From positions 2,790,001 to 2,854,000 of the forward strand of contig NZ_CP053661.1 in NCBI RefSeq assembly GCF_013177315.1: DNA of 64,000 nucleotides. Direction: 5' to 3'. The translations under genes were made by a program, and so were the position numbers. Shown here piece by piece: positions 8,429-18,615 of the stretch. This stretch comes from Thermoleptolyngbya sichuanensis A183 (GTDB lineage: Bacteria; Cyanobacteriota; Cyanobacteriia; Elainellales; Elainellaceae). Numbering within the stretch: position 1 is the first letter of the stretch; each line of letters opens with the position of its first letter. Under the pieces are notes generated by a model. That model worked only from the letters and a program-made list of their open reading frames with translations. It did not search any database and was not told where the DNA came from.

Positions 8429-9893
8429 GCGTCACCTGTTGCAAATCTTGCAGCATAGTCCCGGATCTTCGGAGGCAGCGCTAGCAGAATGCAGCCTGCG
8501 CTGTTTCATTTCTCACCAAATCAATCTCGCCTGCGCTGGGTTGGCAAAAGATTTTGGCAGCAGGGCAGGCTTCAGTCACCAAGACTTGCTGCCGCTAGTG
8601 CTAGATGATGTCGAGTGCGATCGCGCTGGGGTTTCCAAGCCCTATGGCTTGGCCCCGCCTGCCGAAGGCTTCCAGCCCTTTGCCAGCCGAGTGTTGCAGA
8701 GCTTTGACCCTGACAAGGCCGAGCTAAGCACCTGGACAAAGCGCCGAGTGACCTCCCATCCAGATCTGTCCCGATTTTTGGAAAGCTGCGGCGTGCGGCT
8801 GATTAGCGACTGGGCGCTGCTGAATGACGGTAAGCTCACGCCTGCTCGACTGGCAGCGCTGCTGAGCGGCGTTTATAACGTACCCACTACCGCTAGCTCG
8901 GTGCAGGCAGGTTGCCAGCTCCTCGAAGCGTTTCATGCGGTCTATCGGCGCGATCGCCGCCTGCGGCAACCCGGCACCTCTCGCAGCCGCTGTGGGCCAC
9001 CGAGCGCAGAGCAACTGAGCGAAATGATCACCTGGCTGCAAACCCAACAGGCTCGGCCCTACACGCCCGAAGCACTGCTAAAGGCGCTGAAGGCCCTGGC
9101 ACAAACAGTGCGGCAGGCCCACGCCCCGCAGATGGTGTCCTTTGACCAATCAGAAATGCCCGACCAGCTTGACTACCAAATCAGCATGGGCCGCGGCGCT
9201 GGCGGCGAGCTTGGCGGTGATCTTGGCGGCGATTTAGACGATGATCCAGAAAACCCGCCCATGCAGCAGTTCTTGCAGCGTTATCGCCAAGCATTTCAAC
9301 ACTGCCTAGAATCTTCCATCGCCCAGAGCGTCAGCAGTCACCTGGCGCACCACCGCAAAAAACGGAAGCCGACCACTGCTGAGTTTCTGCGGGGTCTGTG
9401 CCTAACCTATTGCCAGCAGTGGCCGATGGCCAAGATTGCGCCCCAAGTAGGACTGAGCAAGCAATATCAGGTGTCGCGCCTGCTCGATTTGGACGGACTG
9501 CGGGCGGCGGTGCGCCATCACATGCTGCAAGGATTGGGCGATCGCCTGCGAGAGTGGGCGCTGTCCAAGACTGACCCGATTGAGCGTGTGCAAGAACTGG
9601 ATCGCAAGCTGGATGAACTGCTGGGTGCAGAAGTCGATAAAGTGCTGGACGCGGATCGGGCATCGAGCTTTAGCGGTCAATCCAAGCACGATGCCAATGA
9701 GATGCCAGAACATCCCTGCATACCCCAAGCGCCGCTCAAGCAGGTGTTTGCCGATCGGCTCTGCCATTATCTGCACACGCTATCCCTCTAGGCAAATCCG
9801 CGATGCCTGGCTCATCCATCGTCAGTTGCATCCTCAGTTTCAGGTTTGGCGCATCGAGCGCGACTCTCAACTTATTCTTACTCTGAACTCACC

Positions 9894-11141
9894 ATGACCT
9901 ACTACATCATTGATTCTGATTCAGACCTGTTGGGGCACTTCCTCAAACCCGACGCACTGATCCTCACGCCAGAACACATCGACTGGGCGATCGCCCTCAG
10001 CCATGTCCTCAGTCCGTCCCTGCCCACCGAAGCGCAGCAGTGGCAAACCTACTTGGACGCGCTGGCGCTCGTTGGCTTTGCCCAATGGATTGAGAAACAC
10101 GCACCAGAACTAGACCTGCGGAATGACTGGCTGTCTGGATTTGAACCCAGGGAGATCGATAGTATTCCTATCAGGAGGCTAGAAGGTGTTCCTGCAAGTG
10201 AGCAAATAGACTCGCTGCGATGGGTTCGAGTTGGTGATTTTCGGCTGTATCTAACGGTCACTGAAGTATTTCAAGACGGGGCGATCGCCCTGCCGCAGCG
10301 CATCCTAGACTCATCCAATTCATCAGACAATCTCCCTCATTTTTTCGTGCTTATGGAAGTTCTAGAAGACATCGATCAAGTTCGGGTCTATGGTCATTTG
10401 CGACAAGATCAATTGATTCAACATCAGCAAACCGCGGCGCTAGCTCTGGACGACGACCATCACTACAGCGTCCCCCTGGCCTGGTTTGACCCGCAGCCAG
10501 AGTCATTGCTGCTATTGTTGCGGTGTGTGGAACCAGAGGCGATAGCACTCCGCACCGCCCAGCGCGTCGCACCACCTGCCGCGCCCTACATTACTTCTCC
10601 TTTGCAAGGGCTGACGCAGCGGGCCATCAACGTTGGGCGGTGGCTGAATCATCAGTTAGACGAATTGGCGCAGGAGCTATCTTGGGTGCTATTGCCGCCG
10701 CCTGCACTCAGTCCGGGGCTGCGGAGTAGCTCCTTGCCCGCCTCTCCTGTGGAGCCGTTCGACGCACTGCTAACTGAATTTATCCAGCGCAGCGATTTGC
10801 AACTGCCCGCCGATGCGCGGGGGGCCTACCGCAATTTTGAGTGGGAGGGACTGCCGCTGCGGCTTTACGTCGTTACCTGGGAAACGGTGATGGACGGGGA
10901 ACCCACCTGGGGTTTGCTGCTGTTTTTGGGAGCGCAACCCAACGCATCGCTGCCGTTGGGCATTCAGCTAGAGATTCACGATGATGTGCTAGTGCTGGAG
11001 CAAACCGCCATCACAGATGCCGCTCAGGACTATCTCTATGCCTGTGTGTTGGGTAATTTGAATGAGCAGTTTTGGGCAACGATTCGGCTAACCAATGGGG
11101 CATCTACAACGCTGCCACCCTTTCGCTTTGTGCAGGAGTGA
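9894..11141 (+). CDS. DUF1822 family protein
   Basis: A 415-residue protein matching the cyanobacterial DUF1822 family (opening MTYYIIDSDSDLLGHF; FYWEGLPLRLYVVTWE-type motif near residue 325; FRFVQE at the end). Function is unknown; family members sit in operons with an HTH/sigma-like gene upstream and a CHAT-CHASE2 gene downstream, as here. Start ATG 9894 is chosen over the upstream in-frame 9846. The stop overlaps the GTG start of the next gene (GTGA). It appears intact although both operon partners are broken. Confidence 0.75.
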   Translation: MTYYIIDSDSDLLGHFLKPDALILTPEHIDWAIALSHVLSPSLPTEAQQWQTYLDALALVGFAQWIEKHAPELDLRNDWLSGFEPREIDSIPIRRLEGVPASEQIDSLRWVRVGDFRLYLTVTEVFQDGAIALPQRILDSSNSSDNLPHFFVLMEVLEDIDQVRVYGHLRQDQLIQHQQTAALALDDDHHYSVPLAWFDPQPESLLLLLRCVEPEAIALRTAQRVAPPAAPYITSPLQGLTQRAINVGRWLNHQLDELAQELSWVLLPPPALSPGLRSSSLPASPVEPFDALLTEFIQRSDLQLPADARGAYRNFEWEGLPLRLYVVTWETVMDGEPTWGLLLFLGAQPNASLPLGIQLEIHDDVLVLEQTAITDAAQDYLYACVLGNLNEQFWATIRLTNGASTTLPPFRFVQE

Positions 11142-13486
11142 GGGCGTTGAACAGATCGTTGAACAGAACATCGCCAGCGCCGATTCATCTCCGTGTGCAG
11201 CAGGTCGGGTCGTCCTGTTGGTTTGAGGTGTCCTGGGGGCAGGGACAGCGCACCTCGCGCACCCTAGAGTTTCCGGCAGAATTGGGGCAGCTATTGACTC
11301 GCTGGCAAACGCAGTATCTCCACTTCTACCGGAGTGTTCATCTGCCGCTGACCAAGACTTCAGAAGAAATGCAGCCCAAGTCTGCGGAGCCTGAATCGTC
11401 CAACTTATCTGACTGGTCCGGTGGGTCTAACTCTGACTCATTCTCTGATTCACTGCGCGGCAGGAGTGGCGGCAGTGGCAACTTGTCTGCACCGCCCATC
11501 GACTGGCGGGGTGAGCTGGCCAACCGTGAAGCGCAACTGCTGCACGAGTTTAACCGCTGGCTGCGGCGGGAGGAACTGTACGACATTCGGGCGGCGATCG
11601 CCCAAGCGGCTCAGTCCGCAGCTTCCCCAAATTAGTCTCCAATAAACCTGTATCTGACCTGCGACCCCACCGATTTGGCTCGGTTTCCCTGGGAAGCTTG
11701 GGAACTAGGCACTGAGTTTGCCGGGCCGCCGCTGCGGATTGTGCGAGTTGCCGCTAATCTACGCCGTCCCACCAGTCCCCCAAAGCTGCGCCGCCGCGCC
11801 CGCATTCTGGTCATCGTGGGGCATGACGAACGGCTGGATTTGCAGACGGATGAGCGACTGCTGCGATCGCACTAACGAAGCGCCGCTGGCCGGAGGCGAG
11901 CTGGGCATTGCGCCCAAGACGTTTATGACCATTAGCGCGATCGCACCACAGTTGGCGATCGCCATCGATCGGGGACTCCAGTTTGCCCTGTTCAACTCGT
12001 GCAAGGGGTTGGACATTGCCAATTCGCTGCTAGACCTGGGGTTTAGCCAAGTCGCCGTGATGCGCGAACCGATTCATAACCGCGTCGCCCAGGCATTCCT
12101 AATACAATTCCTGCAAGGACTCACCCAGCGGCTCGATGTGCATCAGTCCCTCGTGCAGGCAACACACACCCTGCGAGCCGAGCAGAATATCACCTACCCG
12201 TCGGCCCATCTGGTGCCCTCTTTTTTCTGCCATCCCGCGACGCAGCCCTACACCCTGCCTGCACCGCCGCGCCTCCGGCCAAAGCTACATGAGTTCATGG
12301 CTGTGGCAGGGTTGATCGGGCTAAGTCTATTCCCATCCATGCAGGACTGGCTGCTAGGGCAACGGCTGCTCGTGCAGGCCCAGTACCGCAATATCACACG
12401 GCAAGTTGCCACCGGAGCGCCGCCCGTGCTGATGGTGCAGATTGATCCTGAATCTGTGCGGCGGGCAGGTTTGCAGACTCCCTGGCCGATGGATCGGGCT
12501 TATCTGGCTCAGTTGGTAGAACGCCTGTCGGCCCTCGAAGCGAAGGTTATCGGCATTGATTACTTACTCGATCAGCCGCAGCCAGTCCAAGATACCCAGC
12601 TTACGGCGGCATTGCAGACAGCCCAGCGTCAATACGGTACGCGGTTTGTGCTGAGCAGTAGCTACGATACCCAAGCAAACCACTGGCTTCGCCCGATGGC
12701 AATGTTCCTGCATCCCAACTGGGCGCTGGCGGGCGATGCCGACCTCTATGGAGAGCCGAACGCGCAGGTCTACCATGCTCCCCTTGAGCTATCGGGTGAA
12801 CTGGGCGCAGTGCCGCCATTTTCCTATCAGGTGGCGCGGCTGGCGCAGGCGCAGTGGTATCCCAAACGGCCACCACCGACCTCGATTCGCCCCGGCTTGC
12901 TGACCCGTCTGGGCTACGACGTGCAGCAGATGTGGCTCCATCCGATCGTGGATTTTTCGCTGCCGCCCGACCGGATGTTTCAGAAAGTTCCAGCTTGGCA
13001 AGTGTTCGACCCAACCCACCCGATGTGCTAAAGCGCGTGTTTGAATCGGCGGTGATGATCGTGCCCGGTGGCTATGACGAAGCGGGCCTGGAGCCGGGGC
13101 AAGATAACCTGGCCCTGCCGCAGGCGCTGCGCTATTGGCGACATCAGCAAAATCCGCCTGATTTGCGAGACACTCTGCCTGCTGGGGAGATGCACGCTTA
13201 TCTGTTCCAGCATTTCCTCACTGGACGCTTTGCCACGCCCATTCCCGATGCCTGGATGATTCTGACAGCGGCGATCGCCACTAAGCTGACCCTCGGTTTG
13301 CTAGGGCCACCATTGCCCAACCGCCGCCGGGGACTGCTGGCCTTGACGGGCGGCACCGCGCTCTATGCCCTGGCCAGCCTGCAACTGTTCGTATCTGCCT
13401 GGGCGATCGCCCTGCCGATTGTGCTGCCTGCCGTCACCGTATGGATCTACGCCATACCCTGGCTCTGGTCATCGCGCCGTCGTTAG
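11138..13486 (+). pseudogene. CHAT-CHASE2 signalling protein, multiply disrupted
   Basis: Starts at GTG 11138 overlapping the DUF1822 stop. Pieces of one protein appear in order: an N-terminal region to 11632; an in-frame TAG (11633-11635); the beginning of a CHAT caspase-like domain (LYLTCDPTDLARFPWEAWE) to 11875; a frame change near 11870 with loss of the segment that normally carries the catalytic-His region; the rest of CHAT (FALFNSCKGLDIAN) and CHASE2 (VLMVQIDPESVRRAG, VIGIDYLLDQPQP) to about 13020; then a frameshift and the C-terminal membrane helices to 13486. CHAT-CHASE2 proteins are membrane sensors with a caspase-like protease; this copy cannot make one. Confidence 0.82.
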
Positions 13487-13561
13487 CACGGCTCATCAGC
13501 CCAGGTTTGAATACATTTGAATACAATGGGGCTGTGAATCACTCCACTCGAGTCTTCCTCC

Positions 13562-14446
13562 ATGAGCTTCCCCACTGGCCATGCCGTTCCCCAAACTGAG
13601 CCACCTCGCCCGCCCTGCGAGACGCTGCCCACCATGTATGATTTGCCCAGCGAAGTGATTGGGGAACCCGGCTTGCCCGACGAATTTCACGACCTCCAGC
13701 CCCAGTTGTTGAGCCGCACCCTATCTTTGGCCGACTATCCCCGCGACCAGTGGTTTGCCGGGGCTGACCTCAACCTGTACTACGATGTCCATCATCCCCT
13801 CTGGTACAAGCGCCCAGACTGGTTTTTGGCCGTGGGGGTTCCTCGCCTCTATGCTGGACAAGACTTTCGCCGCAGTTACGTCACCTGGCAAGAAGGGCGG
13901 AATCCCCATGTGGCGATTGAATTGCTGTCGCCCGGAACCGAGCCAGAAGATTTGGGGCGCTTTTATCGGGCTGAAGATGCGATTGAAGCAGGTGTAGAAG
14001 CGGCAACGTCGCCGTCTTCCCAGCCCTATCGGGACAACTCACCGCCGACCAAGTTTCAGGTCTACGAGCAGTATCTCCGGGTGCCCCATTATCTGACCTA
14101 TAGCCGACAAACCCGTCAACTCCGCTATTTTCAATGGGCAGGCGGTCGCTACCGGGAGCAGCCCCTCAATCCGACCCCTCCGCAGGTCTGGCTGGAGGAT
14201 TTGCAGATTGGCTTGGGGCTATGGGAGGGGTCCTTCGAGGGGATCTCAAGCTGCTGGCTGCGGTGGTGTGATGCAGACGGTGATTGGTACTTGACGGATA
14301 CTGAACGAGAGCAGCAGGAAAAAGAGCGGGCGCAAGCTCAACTGCTGCAAGCGGCCCGAAATCTTTTGGCGACTGGTATGCCCCCTGCCCAAGTGGCAGA
14401 GTTGCTGGGCCTCTCGACCGAACAAGTGAATCAGCTTTGGGGTTAA
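13562..14446 (+). CDS. Uma2 family (DUF820) putative endonuclease, first of three
   Basis: A 294-residue Uma2-family protein. The PD-(D/E)XK-like core runs from about residue 60 to 200 (GADLNLYYDVHHPLWYKRPDWFLAVGVPR, then HVAIELLSPGTEPEDLGRF) and a C-terminal coiled-coil tail follows (EREQQEKERAQAQLLQAARNLLATG). The family is hugely expanded in cyanobacteria; biological roles are mostly unknown and nuclease activity is predicted from the fold. ATG 13562 is used; ATG 13634 is possible. It borders the defence island. Confidence 0.82.
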   Translation: MSFPTGHAVPQTEPPRPPCETLPTMYDLPSEVIGEPGLPDEFHDLQPQLLSRTLSLADYPRDQWFAGADLNLYYDVHHPLWYKRPDWFLAVGVPRLYAGQDFRRSYVTWQEGRNPHVAIELLSPGTEPEDLGRFYRAEDAIEAGVEAATSPSSQPYRDNSPPTKFQVYEQYLRVPHYLTYSRQTRQLRYFQWAGGRYREQPLNPTPPQVWLEDLQIGLGLWEGSFEGISSCWLRWCDADGDWYLTDTEREQQEKERAQAQLLQAARNLLATGMPPAQVAELLGLSTEQVNQLWG

Positions 14447-14710
14447 AGCTCAATACAGTCCCACTGCTTGGTGAACTGAGCGAGCAAGCCGTGATTGCTT
14501 ATGCTGGACGTTGAGCCAGAAATTTGAGCTAGAAATTTTGTCTGAAGCAATCAGAAAAAACGAGGGGCGATCGCAAATTGCTAACCAAGAGCAAGCCAAG
14601 TCGATGATGGAGTGTAGCGGGCAATTCCAGTAAATGCCGGCTATAAATTATGCAGGTTATGCAGGGAAATATGAGCGGGGAAATATCTCTAGTTCCAGGA
14701 GCGCTACTGT

Positions 14711-17700
14711 ATGGCTCGGCTTGAGGATTTGGTTCGTGGCATAGCTGTGAAAGGCATTTTGCCCCATGCCTTGGTCACTGTTGTGGATGTCACCTGGCAT
14801 AGCGAGGCTGTGGTTGAACTGGTTTATAGGGATGCCAGTGGCAATTTGGGCAATGAGCTATTGTGGCGCGATCGCGAGCCTGACTTAGAAATTGTTACGG
14901 CTGGGCAGCCCTGGAGTTTCGATGGTGATGGTGCTATGCTGCGGCTGGTGTCGGAAGCGCATCGGATTCGGCTGGCCCATTTGTTTGATCCGCTGCTGGC
15001 CGTCCATACGTCGCTTGTGGAACCCCTGCCTCATCAGATTACGGCAGTCTATGGGGAGATGCTACCCCAGCAGCCGCTCCGATTTTTGCTGGCAGACGAC
15101 CCTGGGGCTGGCAAGACCATCATGACTGGGTTGTTGATGCGAGAGTTTCTGATTCGGGGGAACTTACACCGCTGCTTAGTGGTTTGTCCAGGAAGTTTGG
15201 CAGTACAGTGGCAGGATGAATTGTTCCAAAAGTTCCATTTGCCCTTTGAGATCCTCACAAGCGATCGCATCGAGGCTGCGCGAACCGGCAATGTTTTTAC
15301 TGAAATTCCCCTCCTCATTGCCCGGCTTGATCAGCTCAGTCGCAATGATGACTTGCAGATCAAGCTCCAGCAGACCGATTGGGATCTGATTGTGGTAGAC
15401 GAGGCGCACAAGCTGTCGGCTTCGTTTTTTGGGGGAGAGGTTAAAGAGACGAAACGCTACAAGCTAGGTAAAAAACTGAGCCAGATCACTCGCCATTTTT
15501 TGCTGCTGACGGCAACGCCACACAATGGCAGAGAAGAAGATTTTCAGCTTTTTATGGCGCTGCTAGATGGCGATCGCTTTGAGGGACGATTTCGTAACGG
15601 TGCTAAACCAACTGATGCATCGGACTTGATGCGGCGATTGGTGAAAGAAGACTTGCTCAAGTTTGATGGAAAGCCGCTTTTTCCAGAGCGCAAAGCCTAT
15701 ACGGTGACCTACAGTTTATCTGACCTGGAGCAGCAGCTTTATCACAAGGTCACGGAATATGTGCGAGAAGAGTTCAATCGGGCAGATGCACTGGAGAACA
15801 ATGGGCGTAGAGGAACTGTTGGATTTGCGTTGACCATTTTGCAACGACGGCTGGCATCTTCGCCGGAGGCAATTTATCAGTCGTTGCGGCGAAGAAGGGA
15901 ACGGCTGGAGCAACGATTAAAAGAAGAGAGAGGGGAACCACAGAGGCACGGAGGGCACGGAGAAGGAACTCTGTGGTCTCTGTGTCTCCGTGGTGAATTA
16001 GACGAGGAAGATTTGACGGCAGACGAGTGGGAAGTGTCTGAAGAAGAGGTGGTGGATCAGGCCACGGCAGCTCGCACGATTGCTGAACTGCAAACTGAGA
16101 TTGAACGGTTAAAGGACCTCGAAAACCTAGCACTGCGGGTGCGGCGGAGTGGGCGCGATCGCAAGTGGGAGGAGTTGTCGCGGGTGATTCAGGCGATCTT
16201 TGCACCACAGAGGCACAGAGAGCACGGAGAAGAAACTCTGTGGTCTCTGTATCTCTGTGGTTCATCCCGCAAACTGGTAATCTTTACCGAACATCGAGAT
16301 ACCCTCAACTATTTGGCTAACCAAATTACTACCCTGCTGGGACGGACTGAGGCCGTGGTCACGATTCACGGCGGCATGGGTCGGGAGTTGCGCAAGCAGG
16401 CGGAGGAGGCGTTTAAGCAGGATGCTGCGGTGCAGGTCTTAATTGCGACGGATGCAGCGGGTGAGGGGATTAATCTGCAACGGGCGCATCTGATGGTGAA
16501 CTATGACTTGCCCTGGAACCCCAACCGGCTAGAGCAGCGGTTTGGACGGATTCACCGGATTGGGCAAACGGAGGTCTGCCATCTCTGGAATTTGGTGGCG
16601 GAGCAAACCCGCGAGGGAGATGTGTATCTGACGCTGTTGCGAAAGCTGGATCTGGAAGAGAAGGCATTGGGCGGCAAAGTGTTTGATGTGTTGGGTAAGG
16701 CGATCGCTGGGAAGGAATTGCGTGAGCTGTTGATTGAGGCAATCCGCTATGGCGATCGCCCCGACGTTCGAGCCAAGCTGCATCAAGTTTTGGCCGACCG
16801 TCTAGATCAGCAACGCTTGCGTGAATTGCTCGAAGAACGGGCCTTAGCGCGAGACATCATGGATGCCTCCAAAGTGCAGCAGATTCGGGAAGAGGTGGAA
16901 CGGGCCGAGGCACGGCGACTCCAACCCCACTTTATTGCGTCCTTTTTCTTGGAGGCATTGGCTCGACTAGGGGGCACAGTTCGGCCGCGGGAACCTGGAC
17001 GATATGAGATTACCTACGTGCCAGCCCTGCTTCGTAGCCGCGAATGGCAGATTGGCAGAGAGCCGATTCTGCGGCGCTACGAGCGGATTTGTTTCGAGAA
17101 GGAACTGATTAACGTTCCGGGGAAGCCAACTGCTGCTTTTATTTGCCCGGGACATCCGCTGCTGGAGGTTGTCATCAAGATAACCCTTGAGCAGCATCAA
17201 GATTTGCTGAAGCGGGGGGCGATGCTGGTGGATGAGAATGATTTTGGTGAGCAGGTGCGGGTGCTAGTGTATCTAGAGCATTCGATTCAGGATGCCAGAA
17301 CTGATAGCAGCGGCAAGCGGCGAGTGGTGTCAAGGCGAATGCAGTATGTGGAGATTTTGGCACCACAGAGGCACGGAAAGCACAGAGAATTGGAAGTGAG
17401 GAATGCAGGGTATGCGCCTTACCTGGATTACCGCCCCCTCACCCCCGATGAGCGCACCCTCCTAGAAACTCAAGCTCCTCTGTGTCCTCTGCGCCTCTGT
17501 GGTTCCAATCTCGAAACCCAAGCCACCACCTACGCTATTACGCACTTGGTTCCCCAACATCTCCAGGATGTCCGAGAACACAAGGAAAAACTCATTGACA
17601 AAACCATTCGGGCTGTGGAAGAGCGGCTGACTCAAGAGATTTATTACTGGGATCAGCAGGCAGAACGCTTGAAACAACAAGAGGCGGCAGGTAAGGTGAA

Positions 17701-18361
17701 TGCCAAGATTAACTCCACCAAAGCGAGAGCGAGAGCCGATGAGCTGGAGTCTCGACTGCAAAGACGATTGACAGAATTGGAACAGGAGCGCAAGCTCTCG
17801 CCTCTGCCGCCCGTCGTCGTGGGGGGAGCATTGATCGTCCCGATTGGCTTGTTGCAGCGACTACAGGGCAAGCGGCAGTCAGCAGCAGAGTTGTTTGCCA
17901 GAGAGACGCAGCGAGTAGAGCAACTGGCGATGCAGGCAGTCATAGCAGCAGAGCGAGCGTTGGGGCACGAACCACGAGATGTGAGCCAGGAGAAGTGTGG
18001 CTACGACATTGAGTCTCGCGTGCCAGCGATCGCAGATCAGCCCAGCCGCATCCGGTTTATTGAAGTGAAAGGACGCATTGAAGGAGCAGAAACCGTCACT
18101 GTGACCAAAAACGAAATTTTGACTGCCCTCAACAAGCCAGAAACTTTTGTGCTAGCCCTAGTACAAGTGCCCAGATCAGCCGACTTCCCTGAAGGAGATG
18201 CATTTAAGGTGGCCACGTCAAAAGGGAGCTACAACGCGGGCGATAACGGTTGTATTGTACGCTATGTGAGGCACCCGTTTCAACGAGAACCAGACTTCGG
18301 AGCGAGTAGTGTGAACTATGAATGGCGGGAGTTGTGGGAAAGGGGGGAGAAACCTCTGTGA
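14711..18361 (+). CDS. SNF2-type helicase with C-terminal DUF3883 (defence system core)
   Basis: A 1216-residue superfamily 2 helicase. Walker A DDPGAGKT lies near residue 130, VVDEAHKLSA near 230, LLLTATPHNGREEDF near 272, and the second RecA domain has ATDAAGEGINLQRAHL and RFGRIHRIGQT (about 578-620). The C-terminal DUF3883 domain (about 1090-1160) contains IRFIEVKGR, a nuclease-like motif. With the DUF1156 methyltransferase and DUF499 ATPase downstream it forms a DISARM-like defence module. Palindromic repeats are inserted in frame near residues 410-429, 498-517 and around 885-932. The last residues KPL and the stop come from a further repeat arm. Confidence 0.88.
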   Translation: MARLEDLVRGIAVKGILPHALVTVVDVTWHSEAVVELVYRDASGNLGNELLWRDREPDLEIVTAGQPWSFDGDGAMLRLVSEAHRIRLAHLFDPLLAVHTSLVEPLPHQITAVYGEMLPQQPLRFLLADDPGAGKTIMTGLLMREFLIRGNLHRCLVVCPGSLAVQWQDELFQKFHLPFEILTSDRIEAARTGNVFTEIPLLIARLDQLSRNDDLQIKLQQTDWDLIVVDEAHKLSASFFGGEVKETKRYKLGKKLSQITRHFLLLTATPHNGREEDFQLFMALLDGDRFEGRFRNGAKPTDASDLMRRLVKEDLLKFDGKPLFPERKAYTVTYSLSDLEQQLYHKVTEYVREEFNRADALENNGRRGTVGFALTILQRRLASSPEAIYQSLRRRRERLEQRLKEERGEPQRHGGHGEGTLWSLCLRGELDEEDLTADEWEVSEEEVVDQATAARTIAELQTEIERLKDLENLALRVRRSGRDRKWEELSRVIQAIFAPQRHREHGEETLWSLYLCGSSRKLVIFTEHRDTLNYLANQITTLLGRTEAVVTIHGGMGRELRKQAEEAFKQDAAVQVLIATDAAGEGINLQRAHLMVNYDLPWNPNRLEQRFGRIHRIGQTEVCHLWNLVAEQTREGDVYLTLLRKLDLEEKALGGKVFDVLGKAIAGKELRELLIEAIRYGDRPDVRAKLHQVLADRLDQQRLRELLEERALARDIMDASKVQQIREEVERAEARRLQPHFIASFFLEALARLGGTVRPREPGRYEITYVPALLRSREWQIGREPILRRYERICFEKELINVPGKPTAAFICPGHPLLEVVIKITLEQHQDLLKRGAMLVDENDFGEQVRVLVYLEHSIQDARTDSSGKRRVVSRRMQYVEILAPQRHGKHRELEVRNAGYAPYLDYRPLTPDERTLLETQAPLCPLRLCGSNLETQATTYAITHLVPQHLQDVREHKEKLIDKTIRAVEERLTQEIYYWDQQAERLKQQEAAGKVNAKINSTKARARADELESRLQRRLTELEQERKLSPLPPVVVGGALIVPIGLLQRLQGKRQSAAELFARETQRVEQLAMQAVIAAERALGHEPRDVSQEKCGYDIESRVPAIADQPSRIRFIEVKGRIEGAETVTVTKNEILTALNKPETFVLALVQVPRSADFPEGDAFKVATSKGSYNAGDNGCIVRYVRHPFQREPDFGASSVNYEWRELWERGEKPL
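15937..15996. repeat. CCACGGAGG palindromic repeat, in-frame in helicase (1)
   Basis: A roughly 60-bp inverted repeat (ACCACAGAGGCACGGAGG... / ...CTCTGTGTCTCCGTGGT) inside the helicase gene. It is read as PQRHGGHGE-GTLWSLCLRG and leaves the frame open. It falls in the linker between the two RecA domains, where extra residues are least harmful. Confidence 0.85.
16204..16261. repeat. CCACGGAGG palindromic repeat, in-frame in helicase (2)
   Basis: A second full palindrome, read in the same frame as the first (PQRHREHGEE-TLWSLYLCG). It is placed just before the second RecA domain (RKLVIFTEHRDTLNYL). Confidence 0.85.
17362..17504. repeat. Split palindromic repeat arms in helicase (3)
   Basis: The left arm (17362-17387) and the right arm (17475-17504) are separated by about 87 bp that reads like native helicase sequence (NAGYAPYLDYRPLTPDERTLL). 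The two arms flank protein sequence instead of a short loop, unlike the other copies. Confidence 0.7.
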
Positions 18362-18557
18362 TCTCTGTGTCTCTGTGGTGAATTTTGAGAGTGAACCACG
18401 GAGGCACAGAGGACACGGAGGAAGTAAATCGCTGTGACCTCTGTGTCTCTGTGGTGAATTTTGAGAGTAAACCACGGAGGAAGTAAATCGCTGTGACCTC
18501 TGTGTCTCTGTGGTGAATTTTGAGAATAAACCACGGAGGCACGGAGGACACGGAGGA
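18353..18557. repeat. Intergenic cluster of palindromic repeats (helicase-Uma2)
   Basis: Three right arms (CTCTGTGTCTCTGTGGTG) alternate with left arms (CCACGGAGG...) joined by TGAATTTTGAGA spacers. It fills the gap between the helicase and the next gene and provides the helicase stop codon (AAACCTCTGTGA). Confidence 0.9.
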
Positions 18558-18615
18558 CAGGATAATTTTGGGTGGGTTCTGTTGATAGAGCGTTTTCGGG
18601 AGGAGGGTGGATGCC

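Larger units (their letters stand above)
7116..9791 (+). pseudogene. HTH/sigma-like cyanobacterial protein interrupted by ISKra4 element
   Basis: Two coding parts, 7116-7266 and 8437-9791, join in frame when the ISKra4 element and one copy of its 8-bp target duplication are removed, giving a 501-residue protein (junction SNAFLQRH-LLQILQHSP). The C-terminal part has a sigma-region-4-like or HTH stretch (FLRGLCLTYCQQWPMAKIAPQVGLSKQ) and a preceding ISDWALLND motif. I recall such genes lying upstream of DUF1822 and CHASE2 genes in cyanobacteria, but cannot name a family. The insertion after about residue 50 should abolish the full-length product. Confidence 0.75.
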
